Source of the DNA: Desulfobacteraceae bacterium
GTDB taxonomy: Bacteria > Desulfobacterota > Desulfobacteria > Desulfobacterales > Desulfosalsimonadaceae
Length of the DNA: 15,882 nt
Direction: 5' to 3'
Assembly: GCA_027353395.1 (NCBI GenBank)
Contig: DAIEHU010000029.1
Location: forward strand, 1-15,882
Under the pieces are notes generated by a model. That model was not told where the DNA came from. It saw only the letters and a list, made by a program, of their open reading frames with translations, and searched no databases. The translations under genes and the position numbers were made by a program. This document shows positions 1 to 7,803 of this stretch, piece by piece (within the stretch, counting starts at the first letter, position 1; each line of letters starts with the position of its first letter).

Positions 1-968
1 CCGCCCTGGGGCAGGCGGCCGACGCCGTTTCGCGACGGCTGCATCCCGAGCCGTACCGCACGTACAACATCGACCGCAATATCAATTACACCAATGTATG
101 TGTGTCCGGATGCCAGTTCTGCGCGTTTTTTCGGCCCCCCGGCCATCCGGAAGGCTATGTGATCGAACGCGACGATTTGGCCCGGAAAATCGAAGAGACG
201 ATTGCTCTCGGCGGCACCCAGATTCTGCTTCAGGGGGGCATGAACCCGGATTTGCGCCTGGATTATTATATTGATCTGCTGAAATACATGAAGTCCCGGT
301 TTAAAATTCATATTCACGGGTTCTCTCCGCCGGAAATTGTCTATCTGTCTGAAATTACAACCTTGTCCGTTCAAGATGTCATTAAAAAGCTGATGGATGC
401 GGGCCTGGACTCCATTCCCGGCGGCGGCGCGGAAATTCTGGTGGATGAAGTCCGTCAAAAAATTTCCCCCAATAAATGTTCGGCGACAAAGTGGCTGAAT
501 GTGATGCGAACCGCCCATGGCCTGGGCCTGAAATCGTCAGCCACCATGATGTTCGGACATATTGAAACCAAACATCACATCATCGAACACCTGATGAAAC
601 TGAGAGAACTCCAGGATGAAACCGGCGGGTTCACTGCGTTTATCCCCTGGACGTTTCAGCCGGAAAACACCCGAATCAATGTCAAACCCGCTACTGCCGC
701 CGCCTACTTGCGGGTACTGGCCATTTCCCGGCTGGTGCTGGACAACATCCCCAATCTCCAGGTGTCCTGGGTCACTCAGGGGGATAAAATCGCCCAGCTT
801 GCCTTGGCGTTTGGGGCCAATGATTTCGGCTCCACAATGATCGAAGAAAATGTGGTGGCGGCCGCCGGTGTCAATTTCCGGCTGCCAAGGTCTGAAATTG
901 TTCGCCTGATTGAAGATGCCGGATACACGGCCCGCCAGCGGGACTGTTTTTATAATGTGCTTGATTAA
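1..968 (+). CDS. mqnC: Cyclic dehypoxanthine futalosine synthase MqnC, 5' truncated by window edge
   Basis: Radical SAM enzyme of the futalosine menaquinone pathway; it cyclises dehypoxanthine futalosine to the spiro compound that MqnD later cleaves. The frame is open from position 3 (ALGQAADAV...) so the true start lies before the window; about 321 residues are visible of a family length near 350-370. The CX3CX2C cluster motif is encoded at 99-122 (CVSGCQFC), followed by the family block GGTQILLQGGMNPDL and IHGFSPPEI, which resemble MqnC more than its paralogue MqnE. IPGGGAEIL and the WTFQPENT segment also fit. It ends with TAA at 966-968, four bases before the preferred start of the next gene, so the two are likely cotranscribed. 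MqnE is absent here and may be upstream. Confidence 0.93.
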   Translation, partial: ALGQAADAVSRRLHPEPYRTYNIDRNINYTNVCVSGCQFCAFFRPPGHPEGYVIERDDLARKIEETIALGGTQILLQGGMNPDLRLDYYIDLLKYMKSRFKIHIHGFSPPEIVYLSEITTLSVQDVIKKLMDAGLDSIPGGGAEILVDEVRQKISPNKCSATKWLNVMRTAHGLGLKSSATMMFGHIETKHHIIEHLMKLRELQDETGGFTAFIPWTFQPENTRINVKPATAAAYLRVLAISRLVLDNIPNLQVSWVTQGDKIAQLALAFGANDFGSTMIEENVVAAAGVNFRLPRSEIVRLIEDAGYTARQRDCFYNVLD

Positions 969-972
969 AAAA

Positions 973-2175
973 ATGCCTGTTGCCGGTTCGACGGTCCATA
1001 AGGCCGGCTGGGTGATGGTGGACCCTCAAACCATAATACGTGACGGGTTTGTTCGAGTGGAATCCGGCAAAATATCGGATGTGGGGCAGGGCAGAGGAGA
1101 ACCGTCGGCTGACCGGATTATTCAGCATGGTCCCGGCGTGTTAATGCCGTCCCTGGTCAATGCCCATACCCATCTGGATTTATGCGCGCTAGAACAGGCT
1201 ACTGACATGGAGGCCGGATTCATCGGCTGGGTCTGGTCAGTAATTCAAAAAAAAGAACAAATCGAACAGGATACGCTTCAAGATGCCGCACGGCGCGGCA
1301 TCGAAGAACTGAAACTTTCCGGAACATGGATTGTCGGCGACATTAGCAGTTCGGAGGTTAGCCCCCGGCTTTTTTTAGCCTCAGGCCTGGCCGGGGTGCG
1401 GTTTCAGGAATGTCTGGGCTCAAAGTCTCCGCCGGATCTCCGGTGTGAAAAAATCAGCGATACCCAAACCCTTTCGGTCGCCGGTCATGCGCCCCACACC
1501 ACAGCCCCGGACCTGCTGGTCCGTTTGAAATCCGCCGCCCGGAAAGCCGCAACCCCTTTCAGCGTGCATCTGGCGGAATCACTTGATGAAGTCCGGTTTT
1601 TAACCACTTGCAAGGGGCCATGGGCGGATTTTTTAACCATGCGCGGGATCGACACTTCTGGATGGGGACTCGCCGGGTTAAGTCCGGTCCGTCATGCAGA
1701 GCGGCTGGGCCTGCTGGACCAGAACACGCTGGCGGTCCATCTGGTGTTTGCCGATGCAAAAGGCGTTGCGACACTGGCGGAAAAACAGGTCCATGCCTGT
1801 ATTTGTCCGAGAAGCAATATGAATTTACACAAACGCCTGCCGGATGTGCCGATGATGATTCATGCCGGATTGCGCCTGTGTCTCGGCACAGACAGCCTCG
1901 CAAGCAATGATTCCTTGAGCCTGTTTGATGAAATGGCGTTTCTTTCCCGCTCTTTCCCGCAGGTCGCCCATCGCGATATCCTGACCATGGCGACAGAGAA
2001 CGGCGCACGCGCCTTAGGTTTTGAAGACCAGCTCGGACGCCTGACGCCCAGCAAAATGGCGGCCATGATTTATGTGCCGGTTTCAGCCTCCGGGGCCGAA
2101 CAGGTGATGGAATGTCTTGTAAATGATTCTCCCGTCTGCGCCCCATCGCCTCTATGGGAAAAACAGATAGAATAA
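973..2175 (+). CDS. Amidohydrolase, probable aminodeoxyfutalosine deaminase
   Basis: Metal-dependent amidohydrolase of the cytosine deaminase/ATZ-TRZ type, 400 residues from this start. Visible metal and catalytic residues: H65 and H67 in NAHTHLDL, H175 in HAPHTT, H199 and E202 in HLAES, H256, and D307 in GTDSLASND. Within a futalosine cluster the likely reaction is deamination of 6-amino-6-deoxyfutalosine to futalosine, feeding the futalosine hydrolase encoded at 3968-5380; the substrate is inferred from context. The start is uncertain: ATG 973 lies just after the mqnC stop, and ATG 955 (six residues longer, overlapping mqnC by 14 bp) is equally possible; neither has a strong Shine-Dalgarno, suggesting translational coupling. 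Alternatives such as a guanine or S-adenosylhomocysteine deaminase cannot be excluded from sequence alone. Confidence 0.85.
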   Translation: MPVAGSTVHKAGWVMVDPQTIIRDGFVRVESGKISDVGQGRGEPSADRIIQHGPGVLMPSLVNAHTHLDLCALEQATDMEAGFIGWVWSVIQKKEQIEQDTLQDAARRGIEELKLSGTWIVGDISSSEVSPRLFLASGLAGVRFQECLGSKSPPDLRCEKISDTQTLSVAGHAPHTTAPDLLVRLKSAARKAATPFSVHLAESLDEVRFLTTCKGPWADFLTMRGIDTSGWGLAGLSPVRHAERLGLLDQNTLAVHLVFADAKGVATLAEKQVHACICPRSNMNLHKRLPDVPMMIHAGLRLCLGTDSLASNDSLSLFDEMAFLSRSFPQVAHRDILTMATENGARALGFEDQLGRLTPSKMAAMIYVPVSASGAEQVMECLVNDSPVCAPSPLWEKQIE

Positions 2176-2244
2176 TATTTTCCATAAGCAGTCATTTTTT
2201 AAAAAATTCTGTAACATTTTAATATTTATGCAAGAAAGCAAACA

Positions 2245-3102
2245 ATGCCCCATATGACCAAATCCCATGCCATCAACATCGGCCGTATTCAATATATCAA
2301 TGTCAATCCGGTTTACTATGAATTTGAAAATCAGCCTCTACCGGAAGGCATGAGGCTTATCAGCGAACCGCCAGCCACGTTAAACCGGATGCTGAAGGAA
2401 GGAGAACTCGACATCAGCTCGGTTTCCGCATCCGCGTTCGCCAGAAATGCGGACGACTGGCTGATGCTGCCGGATATGTCCATCGCCTGTTTCGGCAAGG
2501 TCATGAGCGTGCTTCTGGTGAGCCGGTGCGAATTTGCGGAGCTGCACCAGAAACCCGTGCTTTTGACCGATGAATCCGCCACCGCCGTGGATCTCATCAA
2601 ATTATTATTTGCCTCACAGGGCGTGCAGCCGGAATTTGAACGCAGACGGGTCAAAACTCCCGAAGATTTAGCCGGGATGCCCGGCGCGGGCCTGGTGATC
2701 GGCGATGCGGCCTTGCGGCATGACTGGCACGGCAGGTATCCGCATGTTTATGACTTGTGTGAGATGTGGAATGACCGGACCGGGCTGCCGTTTGTATTCG
2801 CGGTTTGGGCGGTGCGGAAAACATTCGCTCAAAACCATCCGGGCCCGGTCCGGCAGGTGGCCGGGATGCTGCGCCAGTCCAAGGCATCGGGACTTCTCCA
2901 TCTGCCCCTGATTGCTGAGCGATCCGCCAAAAAACTGAATATTTCCTTGGAAACCTGCCTGACGTATTTTAACAGTATGTATTACCATTTAAGCAAGCCG
3001 GAAATCACCTGTCTGAATACGTTTTATAAAGGTATTTATGATCACGGGATTATTGACAGGCAGCCGGAAATCGATTTTTTTCAACAGGCGAACAACGGTT
3101 GA
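2245..3102 (+). CDS. mqnA: Chorismate dehydratase MqnA
   Basis: First step of the futalosine pathway: dehydrates chorismate to 3-[(1-carboxyvinyl)oxy]benzoate. The 285-residue product has the family's periplasmic-binding-protein-like fold signature: INIGRIQYINVNPVYY at the N-terminus, DISSVSASAFARN near residue 55, DESATAVDLIKLL near 110 and the GLPFVFAVWAVRK block near 180. ATG 2245 follows a weak AAGAAAG; ATG 2254 three codons on is an alternative. A 69 bp AT-rich spacer separates it from the deaminase gene and includes a 14 bp AT palindrome at 2194-2207, so a separate promoter is possible, although none is clear. The 3' end overlaps mqnD, which is on the other strand, by 22 bp. Confidence 0.93.
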   Translation: MPHMTKSHAINIGRIQYINVNPVYYEFENQPLPEGMRLISEPPATLNRMLKEGELDISSVSASAFARNADDWLMLPDMSIACFGKVMSVLLVSRCEFAELHQKPVLLTDESATAVDLIKLLFASQGVQPEFERRRVKTPEDLAGMPGAGLVIGDAALRHDWHGRYPHVYDLCEMWNDRTGLPFVFAVWAVRKTFAQNHPGPVRQVAGMLRQSKASGLLHLPLIAERSAKKLNISLETCLTYFNSMYYHLSKPEITCLNTFYKGIYDHGIIDRQPEIDFFQQANNG

Positions 3103-3926
3103 TCGCTTTTCGGAAGAATGCCTTTATCCCGCGCAATATCAAACAGGGTTGTGATGGCGGCCTCCCCTTGATCTCCGATATCTATTGAAAAATCATTAAC
3201 ATATAAATCAATATGCCGGCAGATCACACGATCGCTCAATTCCTGGGCATGGGCTTTTATATAGGCATCGGTCTCTTGCGGATAACGGCGGGCATAATCA
3301 ATGCTTTGCCCGATGATGGATTCCACCTGGCGGATAAGGGGTTCCGGCAAATTCCGGCGCACGGCGATACCGCCCAAAGGAACCGGCAAACCGGTTTTTG
3401 CCTCCCACCACCGCCCCAGATCCATAAGGCATTCCAGGCCGTAGTTTTGATACGTGAACCGGCCTTCGTGAATAATCACTCCGAAATCAGATTTCCCCTC
3501 GGAAACGGCGGGCATGATGTGATCAAATCGCATGGCCGTAACAATCGGCGATTGATCCATGAAAAGTCCCAGGAGCAGATTGGCCGTGGTCCAAAGTCCG
3601 GGAATCGCAATTTTGCTCTGGCCAATGGCTGATAAATCCGTTCCTCGCCGCGCCACGATCAGGGGGCCGCATCCCTGTCCGAGGGCGGCGCCGGACCGGA
3701 GCAGCCCGTAATCCTCCATCAGATGCCCAATGGCCGCAAATGACAGTTTGGAAATATCCACCATGCCTTTTCTGGCCGTCTGGTTAAGATGTTCCACATC
3801 ATTTAGAGTGATATCAAAAATCAGATCCCCCAGATCAATTTTCCGGTGAGCCAGGGCATAAAATATATATGTATCATTCGGACAGGGGGAATAGGCAAGG
3901 GAAAGAGAAGGGTGTTTGATGTTCAT
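3081..3926 (-). CDS. mqnD: 1,4-dihydroxy-6-naphthoate synthase MqnD
   Basis: Converts cyclic dehypoxanthine futalosine to 1,4-dihydroxy-6-naphthoate. At 281 residues it is the usual family length. Seen: SPCPNDTYIF (residues 13-22), DISKLSFAA (57-65), GAALGQGCGPLIVARR (79-94), GVIIHEGRFTY (149-159) carrying the conserved histidine H153, and the TGLPVPLGGIAVRR block (178-191). The gene lies 41 bp downstream of the TetR-MqnB fusion on the same strand and is probably cotranscribed with it. ATG at 3926 has no strong Shine-Dalgarno. Its last 22 bp overlap the end of mqnA, which is transcribed towards it. Confidence 0.94.
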   Translation of the reverse strand: MNIKHPSLSLAYSPCPNDTYIFYALAHRKIDLGDLIFDITLNDVEHLNQTARKGMVDISKLSFAAIGHLMEDYGLLRSGAALGQGCGPLIVARRGTDLSAIGQSKIAIPGLWTTANLLLGLFMDQSPIVTAMRFDHIMPAVSEGKSDFGVIIHEGRFTYQNYGLECLMDLGRWWEAKTGLPVPLGGIAVRRNLPEPLIRQVESIIGQSIDYARRYPQETDAYIKAHAQELSDRVICRHIDLYVNDFSIDIGDQGEAAITTLFDIARDKGILPKSDQPLFAC

Positions 3927-3967
3927 ATTCGGCTTATTTGATTGATATGGTTAAATGGGTTGTGAAT

Positions 3968-5380
3968 TCAAAAATCTTCAATTTTCAATCTTTCTACAAC
4001 CGCTTCCACCGCAATACATGCATTTTGAACCGCCAAGGGCAAATTCCATCGGCTTTTGTCGCGTTTGCCCACCAGATTGCTGGCTGACCGGATTTCAGCG
4101 AACGGGATGCCATACAATAGCGCAATATGCGCGGCGGCCGCGCCTTCCATTTGTTCCATGCAAGGGTTAAAGCGGTCAAACAGCGCTTTGGCCCGCCGAT
4201 CAGTGGTGGTGATGGTGGAGACCGTGACAAACGGGCCTTTCCGGACATGAAAATCATTCTTGGAATCAGCGGATTGCAGTATTTTAAAAATTTCGGCCGC
4301 CAGTTTATCGTTTATAGGATAATGGTTTTTGTATTCCGTCTCTCCTTTTTTCAGAGAGATGAAAGGCAGGACGTCAGGGAAAGCGGAATCAACTGCCGGT
4401 TCAAGTCCGCTTTGAATGTCCATTTCTTTCGTGGCGACGGCGACATCGCCGATATCAAGACCGGATTCCCGGAATGCGCCTGCGCATCCGGTCTGAATAA
4501 TCAATGCCGGCCGCCGGGATTCAATGGCGGCGGTCAGGGCCTGGGCTGCGTTGATCATTCCCGGCCCGGTGGTCAAAATCATCACGTTTTGGCCGCCCAG
4601 ACTTCCGGAGATGGCGCTTCTGCCGCCAAATGATTTATGGGAAGGGGTCTCAAGTTTTGTGCGTAATCCCGCCAGTTCGTCGTCCACCGCCGCAAGGATC
4701 AATATATAGTAAGGATGCGGTTCCGGTTTTTTCATATCGGTTACGCCGATTCCCTGACATATCATCCAGACCATGTCTTTGATCCAGATATCGGTGGTAT
4801 CGGATGATGCATTGTAAATGCCCAGCCCTCCATCCAGATGAACCAGGGTATGGGATTGAAGAAAGCGATCCATCACCGCATCCAAAATAAACGCTGCCTT
4901 ATCCAGATCAACCGTCTGGCGGATTTCTCCATTTGCATAAGCCTGTTCCAGCAAGGATTTAAGATAATGGATACTGTGCTGGCGAAGGGCTATAAGAATT
5001 TCTTCCCGGAAAGGCGCTTTGGATTCAGACAGCACCTTGATATAAAGACGGTACAACAAGGGGTGGGTTTTGATAAAATTAATTCCGGCGGCAAGTGTTT
5101 TTTCAAGGCGGGTAAGCAGGTTTTCATTGATGGACTGGTCCCTGACAGTCCGGAGATATCCTTTGACCATTTCCACCGACTGGTTGAAAACAAACAAAAA
5201 CAGTCCTTTTTTATTGCCGAAATATTGAAAAATAGAGCCTTTGGCGATGCCCATGCGTTCCACCATGCCATTAACGCTGGCGCCATCAAACCCCTTGTCA
5301 CCGAATTCCTCGGCAGCGATGAGGGCGATGCGCTCCTGTTTTTCCAGGGACAGGTTTTGAAAGGTTTTTCCGGGTGTCAT
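3968..5380 (-). CDS. mqnB: TetR-type regulator fused to futalosine hydrolase MqnB
   Basis: One 470-residue frame carries two whole-length domains. Residues 1-215 are a TetR/AcrR regulator: helix-turn-helix at about 15-60 (IAAEEFGDKGFDGASVNGMV, then GIAKGSIFQYFGNKKGLF), followed by an all-helical ligand/dimer region. Residues 216-470 are a nucleoside-phosphorylase-fold futalosine hydrolase: YYILILAAVDDEL at 224-236, TGPGMINAAQA at 271-281, QTGCAGAF at 296-303, the nucleoside-binding MEQMEGAAAAHIA at 408-420 and SASNLVGKRDKSRW at 432-445. MqnB cleaves futalosine to dehypoxanthine futalosine and hypoxanthine. The join falls at GVTDMKKPEP; M216 (ATG at 4735 on the minus strand) is where a free MqnB would begin, and AGGGA lies about 15 nt before it, a poor distance. 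A true fusion, an internal start, or a sequencing error that erased a stop all remain possible. Confidence 0.88.
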   Translation of the reverse strand: MTPGKTFQNLSLEKQERIALIAAEEFGDKGFDGASVNGMVERMGIAKGSIFQYFGNKKGLFLFVFNQSVEMVKGYLRTVRDQSINENLLTRLEKTLAAGINFIKTHPLLYRLYIKVLSESKAPFREEILIALRQHSIHYLKSLLEQAYANGEIRQTVDLDKAAFILDAVMDRFLQSHTLVHLDGGLGIYNASSDTTDIWIKDMVWMICQGIGVTDMKKPEPHPYYILILAAVDDELAGLRTKLETPSHKSFGGRSAISGSLGGQNVMILTTGPGMINAAQALTAAIESRRPALIIQTGCAGAFRESGLDIGDVAVATKEMDIQSGLEPAVDSAFPDVLPFISLKKGETEYKNHYPINDKLAAEIFKILQSADSKNDFHVRKGPFVTVSTITTTDRRAKALFDRFNPCMEQMEGAAAAHIALLYGIPFAEIRSASNLVGKRDKSRWNLPLAVQNACIAVEAVVERLKIEDF

Positions 5381-5486
5381 TTTTTAATGTAAACAAGGCC
5401 TTTTCATGGGTTTTATTCATGTGACATTGTTATTATCATGGTTTAGATACGGACGCCATACAAAATGCGCTTGAATAATATGAAAT

Positions 5487-5516
5487 ATTTGGATAAATTA
5501 CTTAGATTTGGATAAA
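5487..5516. repeat. 11 bp direct repeat in the divergent tetR-mqnB/gmd spacer
   Basis: ATTTGGATAAA occurs exactly at 5487-5497 and 5506-5516, 19 bp start to start, close to two helical turns. It sits between the divergently transcribed TetR-MqnB gene and gmd. A weak sigma70-like pair overlaps the first copy: TTGAAT at 5471-5476 and TAAATT at 5494-5499 with a 17 bp spacer, pointing towards gmd. Function as an operator is inference; TetR sites are more often inverted repeats. Confidence 0.4.
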
Positions 5517-5517
5517 C

Positions 5518-5533
5518 CCGCCAACAATGGCGG
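5518..5533 (+). other. Small hairpin in the gmd leader
   Basis: CCGCCA and TGGCGG form a perfect 6 bp stem around a 4-base loop ACAA, 50 bp upstream of the preferred gmd start. There is no T-run, so it is not a terminator. If the promoter at 5471-5499 is real the hairpin would lie near the 5' end of the mRNA and could protect it. Role unknown. Confidence 0.35.
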
Positions 5534-5569
5534 CGTATTATATGCGATATATGAAGTTCAATGACAAAT

Positions 5570-5577
5570 GGAAGAGG
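5570..5577 (+). promoter_or_regulatory. Ribosome binding site deciding the TTG start of gmd
   Basis: GGAAGAGG lies 6 bases before TTG 5584. The in-frame ATG codons upstream (5527, 5542, 5551) have no such site and would add residues unlike the family N-terminus, so this site selects the TTG. Confidence 0.7.
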
Positions 5578-5583
5578 TTTATT

Positions 5584-6744
5584 TTGACAAAAAAAGCGCT
5601 GATTACCGGTGTAACGGGCCAGGACGGGGCCTATCTGGCGGAATTGCTGTTGCAAAAAGGATATGCGGAGGTGCATGGCATCAAGCGCCGGTCATCTTTG
5701 TTCAATACCCACCGGGTGGACCATCTGTATCAGGATCCCCATGAAAAAGGCCGCCGGTTTGTGCTGCATTACGGAGACTTGACCGACGCCACCAATCTGG
5801 TGCGGATCGTTCAGGAAGTGCGGCCGGATGAAATTTACAACCTGGCCGCCCAGAGCCATGTTCAGGTCTCCTTTGAATCGCCGGAATATACGGCTAACGC
5901 GGACGGGCTGGGCACATTGCGGCTGCTGGAAGCCATCCGGATTCTGGGGATGGAGCGCAAGGTGCGGTTTTACCAGGCGTCTACCTCGGAGTTGTACGGC
6001 AAGGTCCAGGAAATCCCCCAGTCTGAAACCACGCCATTTTATCCCCGGTCACCCTATGCCTGCGCCAAACTTTATTCTTTCTGGTGCACGGTGAATTACC
6101 GGGAAGCATACGGCATGTATGCCTGCAACGGCATTTTGTTTAATCACGAATCCCCGATTCGCGGGGAAACGTTTGTCACCCGGAAAATCACCCGGGCCGT
6201 TGCCCGTATCGCTCTGGGCCTTGAAAGCCGCCTGTATTTAGGCAATCTGAACGCCTTGCGGGACTGGGGCCACGCCAAGGATTACGTCTACGCCCAGTGG
6301 CTGATTCTCCAGCAGGAACAGCCCGAAGACTTTGTCATCGCCACCGGGGTACAGCATTCGGTGCGGGAATTCTGCGACAAGGCGTTCGCCCGTGTCGGCA
6401 TTACCCTCAGATGGCGGGGAGAGGGGATTGATGAAAAAGGAGTGGTGGAGGATGTTTCCCCACATGAAGCACTGACCGGCCTGCCGGTTAAAAATTACCT
6501 GGACCGCCTGACCAAGGGCCAGGTTCTGGTATCTGTGGACCCCCGGTATTTCCGGCCCACGGAAGTGGAAACCCTGCTTGGCGATCCTTCAAAAGCCAAA
6601 CAAAAACTCGGGTGGGAGCCGGCCATATCGTTTGAAACAATGGTGGCGGAAATGGTTGAACGTGACCTGACCGAATCGGCTCGGGAAGCCATATGCAGCA
6701 GAAACGGGTTCCCGGTGCCTGCGAGTTGTGAGGCGATGATGTAG
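5584..6744 (+). CDS. gmd: GDP-mannose 4,6-dehydratase
   Basis: Short-chain dehydrogenase/reductase making GDP-4-keto-6-deoxy-D-mannose from GDP-D-mannose with bound NADP. From TTG 5584 the product has 386 residues and starts MTKKALITGVTGQDGAYLAE, the expected family N-terminus with its nucleotide-binding glycine motif. Other marks: NLAAQSHVQVSFE (86-98), the STSELYGK segment with T134 and E136, and Y158xxxK162 (SPYACAKLYSFW), matching the E. coli T132/E134/Y156/K160 set; also NHESPIRGETFVTRKI and the C-terminal VDPRYFRPTEVETLLGDPSKA. The next gene, fcl, lies 62 bp downstream and completes GDP-L-fucose synthesis, so the pair probably supplies a fucose-type sugar for surface polysaccharide or glycan. 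No glycosyltransferase is visible in the window. Confidence 0.96.
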   Translation: MTKKALITGVTGQDGAYLAELLLQKGYAEVHGIKRRSSLFNTHRVDHLYQDPHEKGRRFVLHYGDLTDATNLVRIVQEVRPDEIYNLAAQSHVQVSFESPEYTANADGLGTLRLLEAIRILGMERKVRFYQASTSELYGKVQEIPQSETTPFYPRSPYACAKLYSFWCTVNYREAYGMYACNGILFNHESPIRGETFVTRKITRAVARIALGLESRLYLGNLNALRDWGHAKDYVYAQWLILQQEQPEDFVIATGVQHSVREFCDKAFARVGITLRWRGEGIDEKGVVEDVSPHEALTGLPVKNYLDRLTKGQVLVSVDPRYFRPTEVETLLGDPSKAKQKLGWEPAISFETMVAEMVERDLTESAREAICSRNGFPVPASCEAMM

Positions 6745-6764
6745 GGAAAAGGTTGTAGGTGTTC

Positions 6765-6778
6765 AGGCTGAAGGCTGA
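6765..6778. repeat. Two tandem heptamers AGGCTGA between gmd and fcl
   Basis: AGGCTGA is repeated exactly at 6765-6771 and 6772-6778 within the 62 bp gmd-fcl spacer, followed by a partial AGAG. It is too short to name as a repeat family, though it could be the remnant of a variable heptamer tract. It does not disturb either gene. Confidence 0.45.
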
Positions 6779-6806
6779 AGAGACAAAAAATTAACAAGAG
6801 GTGCCA

Positions 6807-7769
6807 ATGGAAGCAACTTCACATATTTATATCGCAGGCCATGATGGATTGGTGGGATCCGCCCTGGTCAGAAAATTTAACCAAAAGGGTTTTAAGAACC
6901 TTATCACCCAGCATCATACCAAATTGGATCTCAGACGACAGGCGGAGGTGGAGGCTTTTTTTGAACAAGAGCAGCCCGAATTTGTGGTGCTGGCCGCCGC
7001 GAAAGTCGGCGGGATTCTCGCCAACAACACATATCCTGCGGAATTTATCTATGACAATCTGGCGATTCAAACCAACATCATCCATGCCGCCTGGAAAACA
7101 GGGGTCAAACGCCTGATTTTTTTAGGATCTTCGTGCATTTATCCCAGGGAATGCCCGCAGCCCATGAAAGAGGATTATCTGTTGACCGGACCCCTTGAGT
7201 CCACCAATGAGCCGTATGCCATTGCAAAAATAGCAGGTATCAAAATGTGCCAGTCCTATAATCGTCAGTACGGCACCCGTTATTTCGCCCTCATGCCCAC
7301 TAACCTTTACGGCCCAAATGACAATTTCAATCTGGAAACCAGTCATGTGCTGCCCGCCCTGATCCGTAAATTCCATGACGCCAAAACAGAAAAAGCCGAG
7401 TCGGTTACAGTCTGGGGAACCGGTTCCCCCCGCCGTGAATTTCTGCATGTGGATGATCTGGCGGACGCCTGCCTGCATATCATCAATCTGGATGAGGCGG
7501 CCTTCAGCTCCCTGATATCGGACACCGCCGCGCCCCTTGTCAATATCGGATGCGGCCAGGATCATACCATCCGCGAACTTGCCGAACTGATCGGCCAGAT
7601 TGTGGATTTTGCGGGCCGGCTTGTGTTTGACACCACCAAACCGGACGGCACCCCGCAAAAATTGTTGGACGTCTCCTTATTGGCCCGGCTCGGATGGCGT
7701 CAAACCATATCTCTGGAACAAGGGATCGCCGCAACCTATGAATGGTGCCTGAATAATCGCGTGTTTTAA
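6807..7769 (+). CDS. fcl: GDP-L-fucose synthase (GDP-4-keto-6-deoxymannose epimerase/reductase)
   Basis: Epimerises GDP-4-keto-6-deoxymannose at C3 and C5 and reduces C4 with NADPH to GDP-L-fucose. ATG 6807 gives 320 residues, essentially the E. coli length, and is preceded by AAGAGGTG at 6796-6803; the GTG at 6801 is inside that site and less likely. Seen: GHDGLVGSAL (11-20) nucleotide-binding loop, AAAKVGGI (63-70), GSSCIYPRECPQP with S108 and C110, Y137xxxK141 (YAIAK), PTNLYGPNDNF and H180. These match the E. coli catalytic set S107, C109, Y136, K140, H179 with an offset of one. It follows gmd in the same direction. Confidence 0.96.
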   Translation: MEATSHIYIAGHDGLVGSALVRKFNQKGFKNLITQHHTKLDLRRQAEVEAFFEQEQPEFVVLAAAKVGGILANNTYPAEFIYDNLAIQTNIIHAAWKTGVKRLIFLGSSCIYPRECPQPMKEDYLLTGPLESTNEPYAIAKIAGIKMCQSYNRQYGTRYFALMPTNLYGPNDNFNLETSHVLPALIRKFHDAKTEKAESVTVWGTGSPRREFLHVDDLADACLHIINLDEAAFSSLISDTAAPLVNIGCGQDHTIRELAELIGQIVDFAGRLVFDTTKPDGTPQKLLDVSLLARLGWRQTISLEQGIAATYEWCLNNRVF

Positions 7770-7790
7770 CTGTTCTTCAATGTTTTCATG

Positions 7791-7796
7791 GAAGGA
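7791..7796 (+). promoter_or_regulatory. Ribosome binding site selecting ATG 7804
   Basis: GAAGGA is followed by a 7-base spacer to ATG 7804. The in-frame ATG at 7780 upstream has no comparable site, so the shorter start is preferred. Confidence 0.65.
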
Positions 7797-7803
7797 CGAA
7801 AAA

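Noticed and set aside
1559..2185. 208-codon minus-strand open frame inside the amidohydrolase gene
   Set aside because: Proline/arginine-rich shadow of a GC-rich gene whose plus-strand motifs are complete.
2176..2244. AT-rich spacer with the ATTTTTTAAAAAAT palindrome as a terminator
   Set aside because: There is no GC-rich stem; at most it is a promoter-like AT tract before mqnA.
4838..5392. 184-codon plus-strand open frame antisense to the TetR region
   Set aside because: No family features, and it mirrors a well-supported regulator on the other strand.
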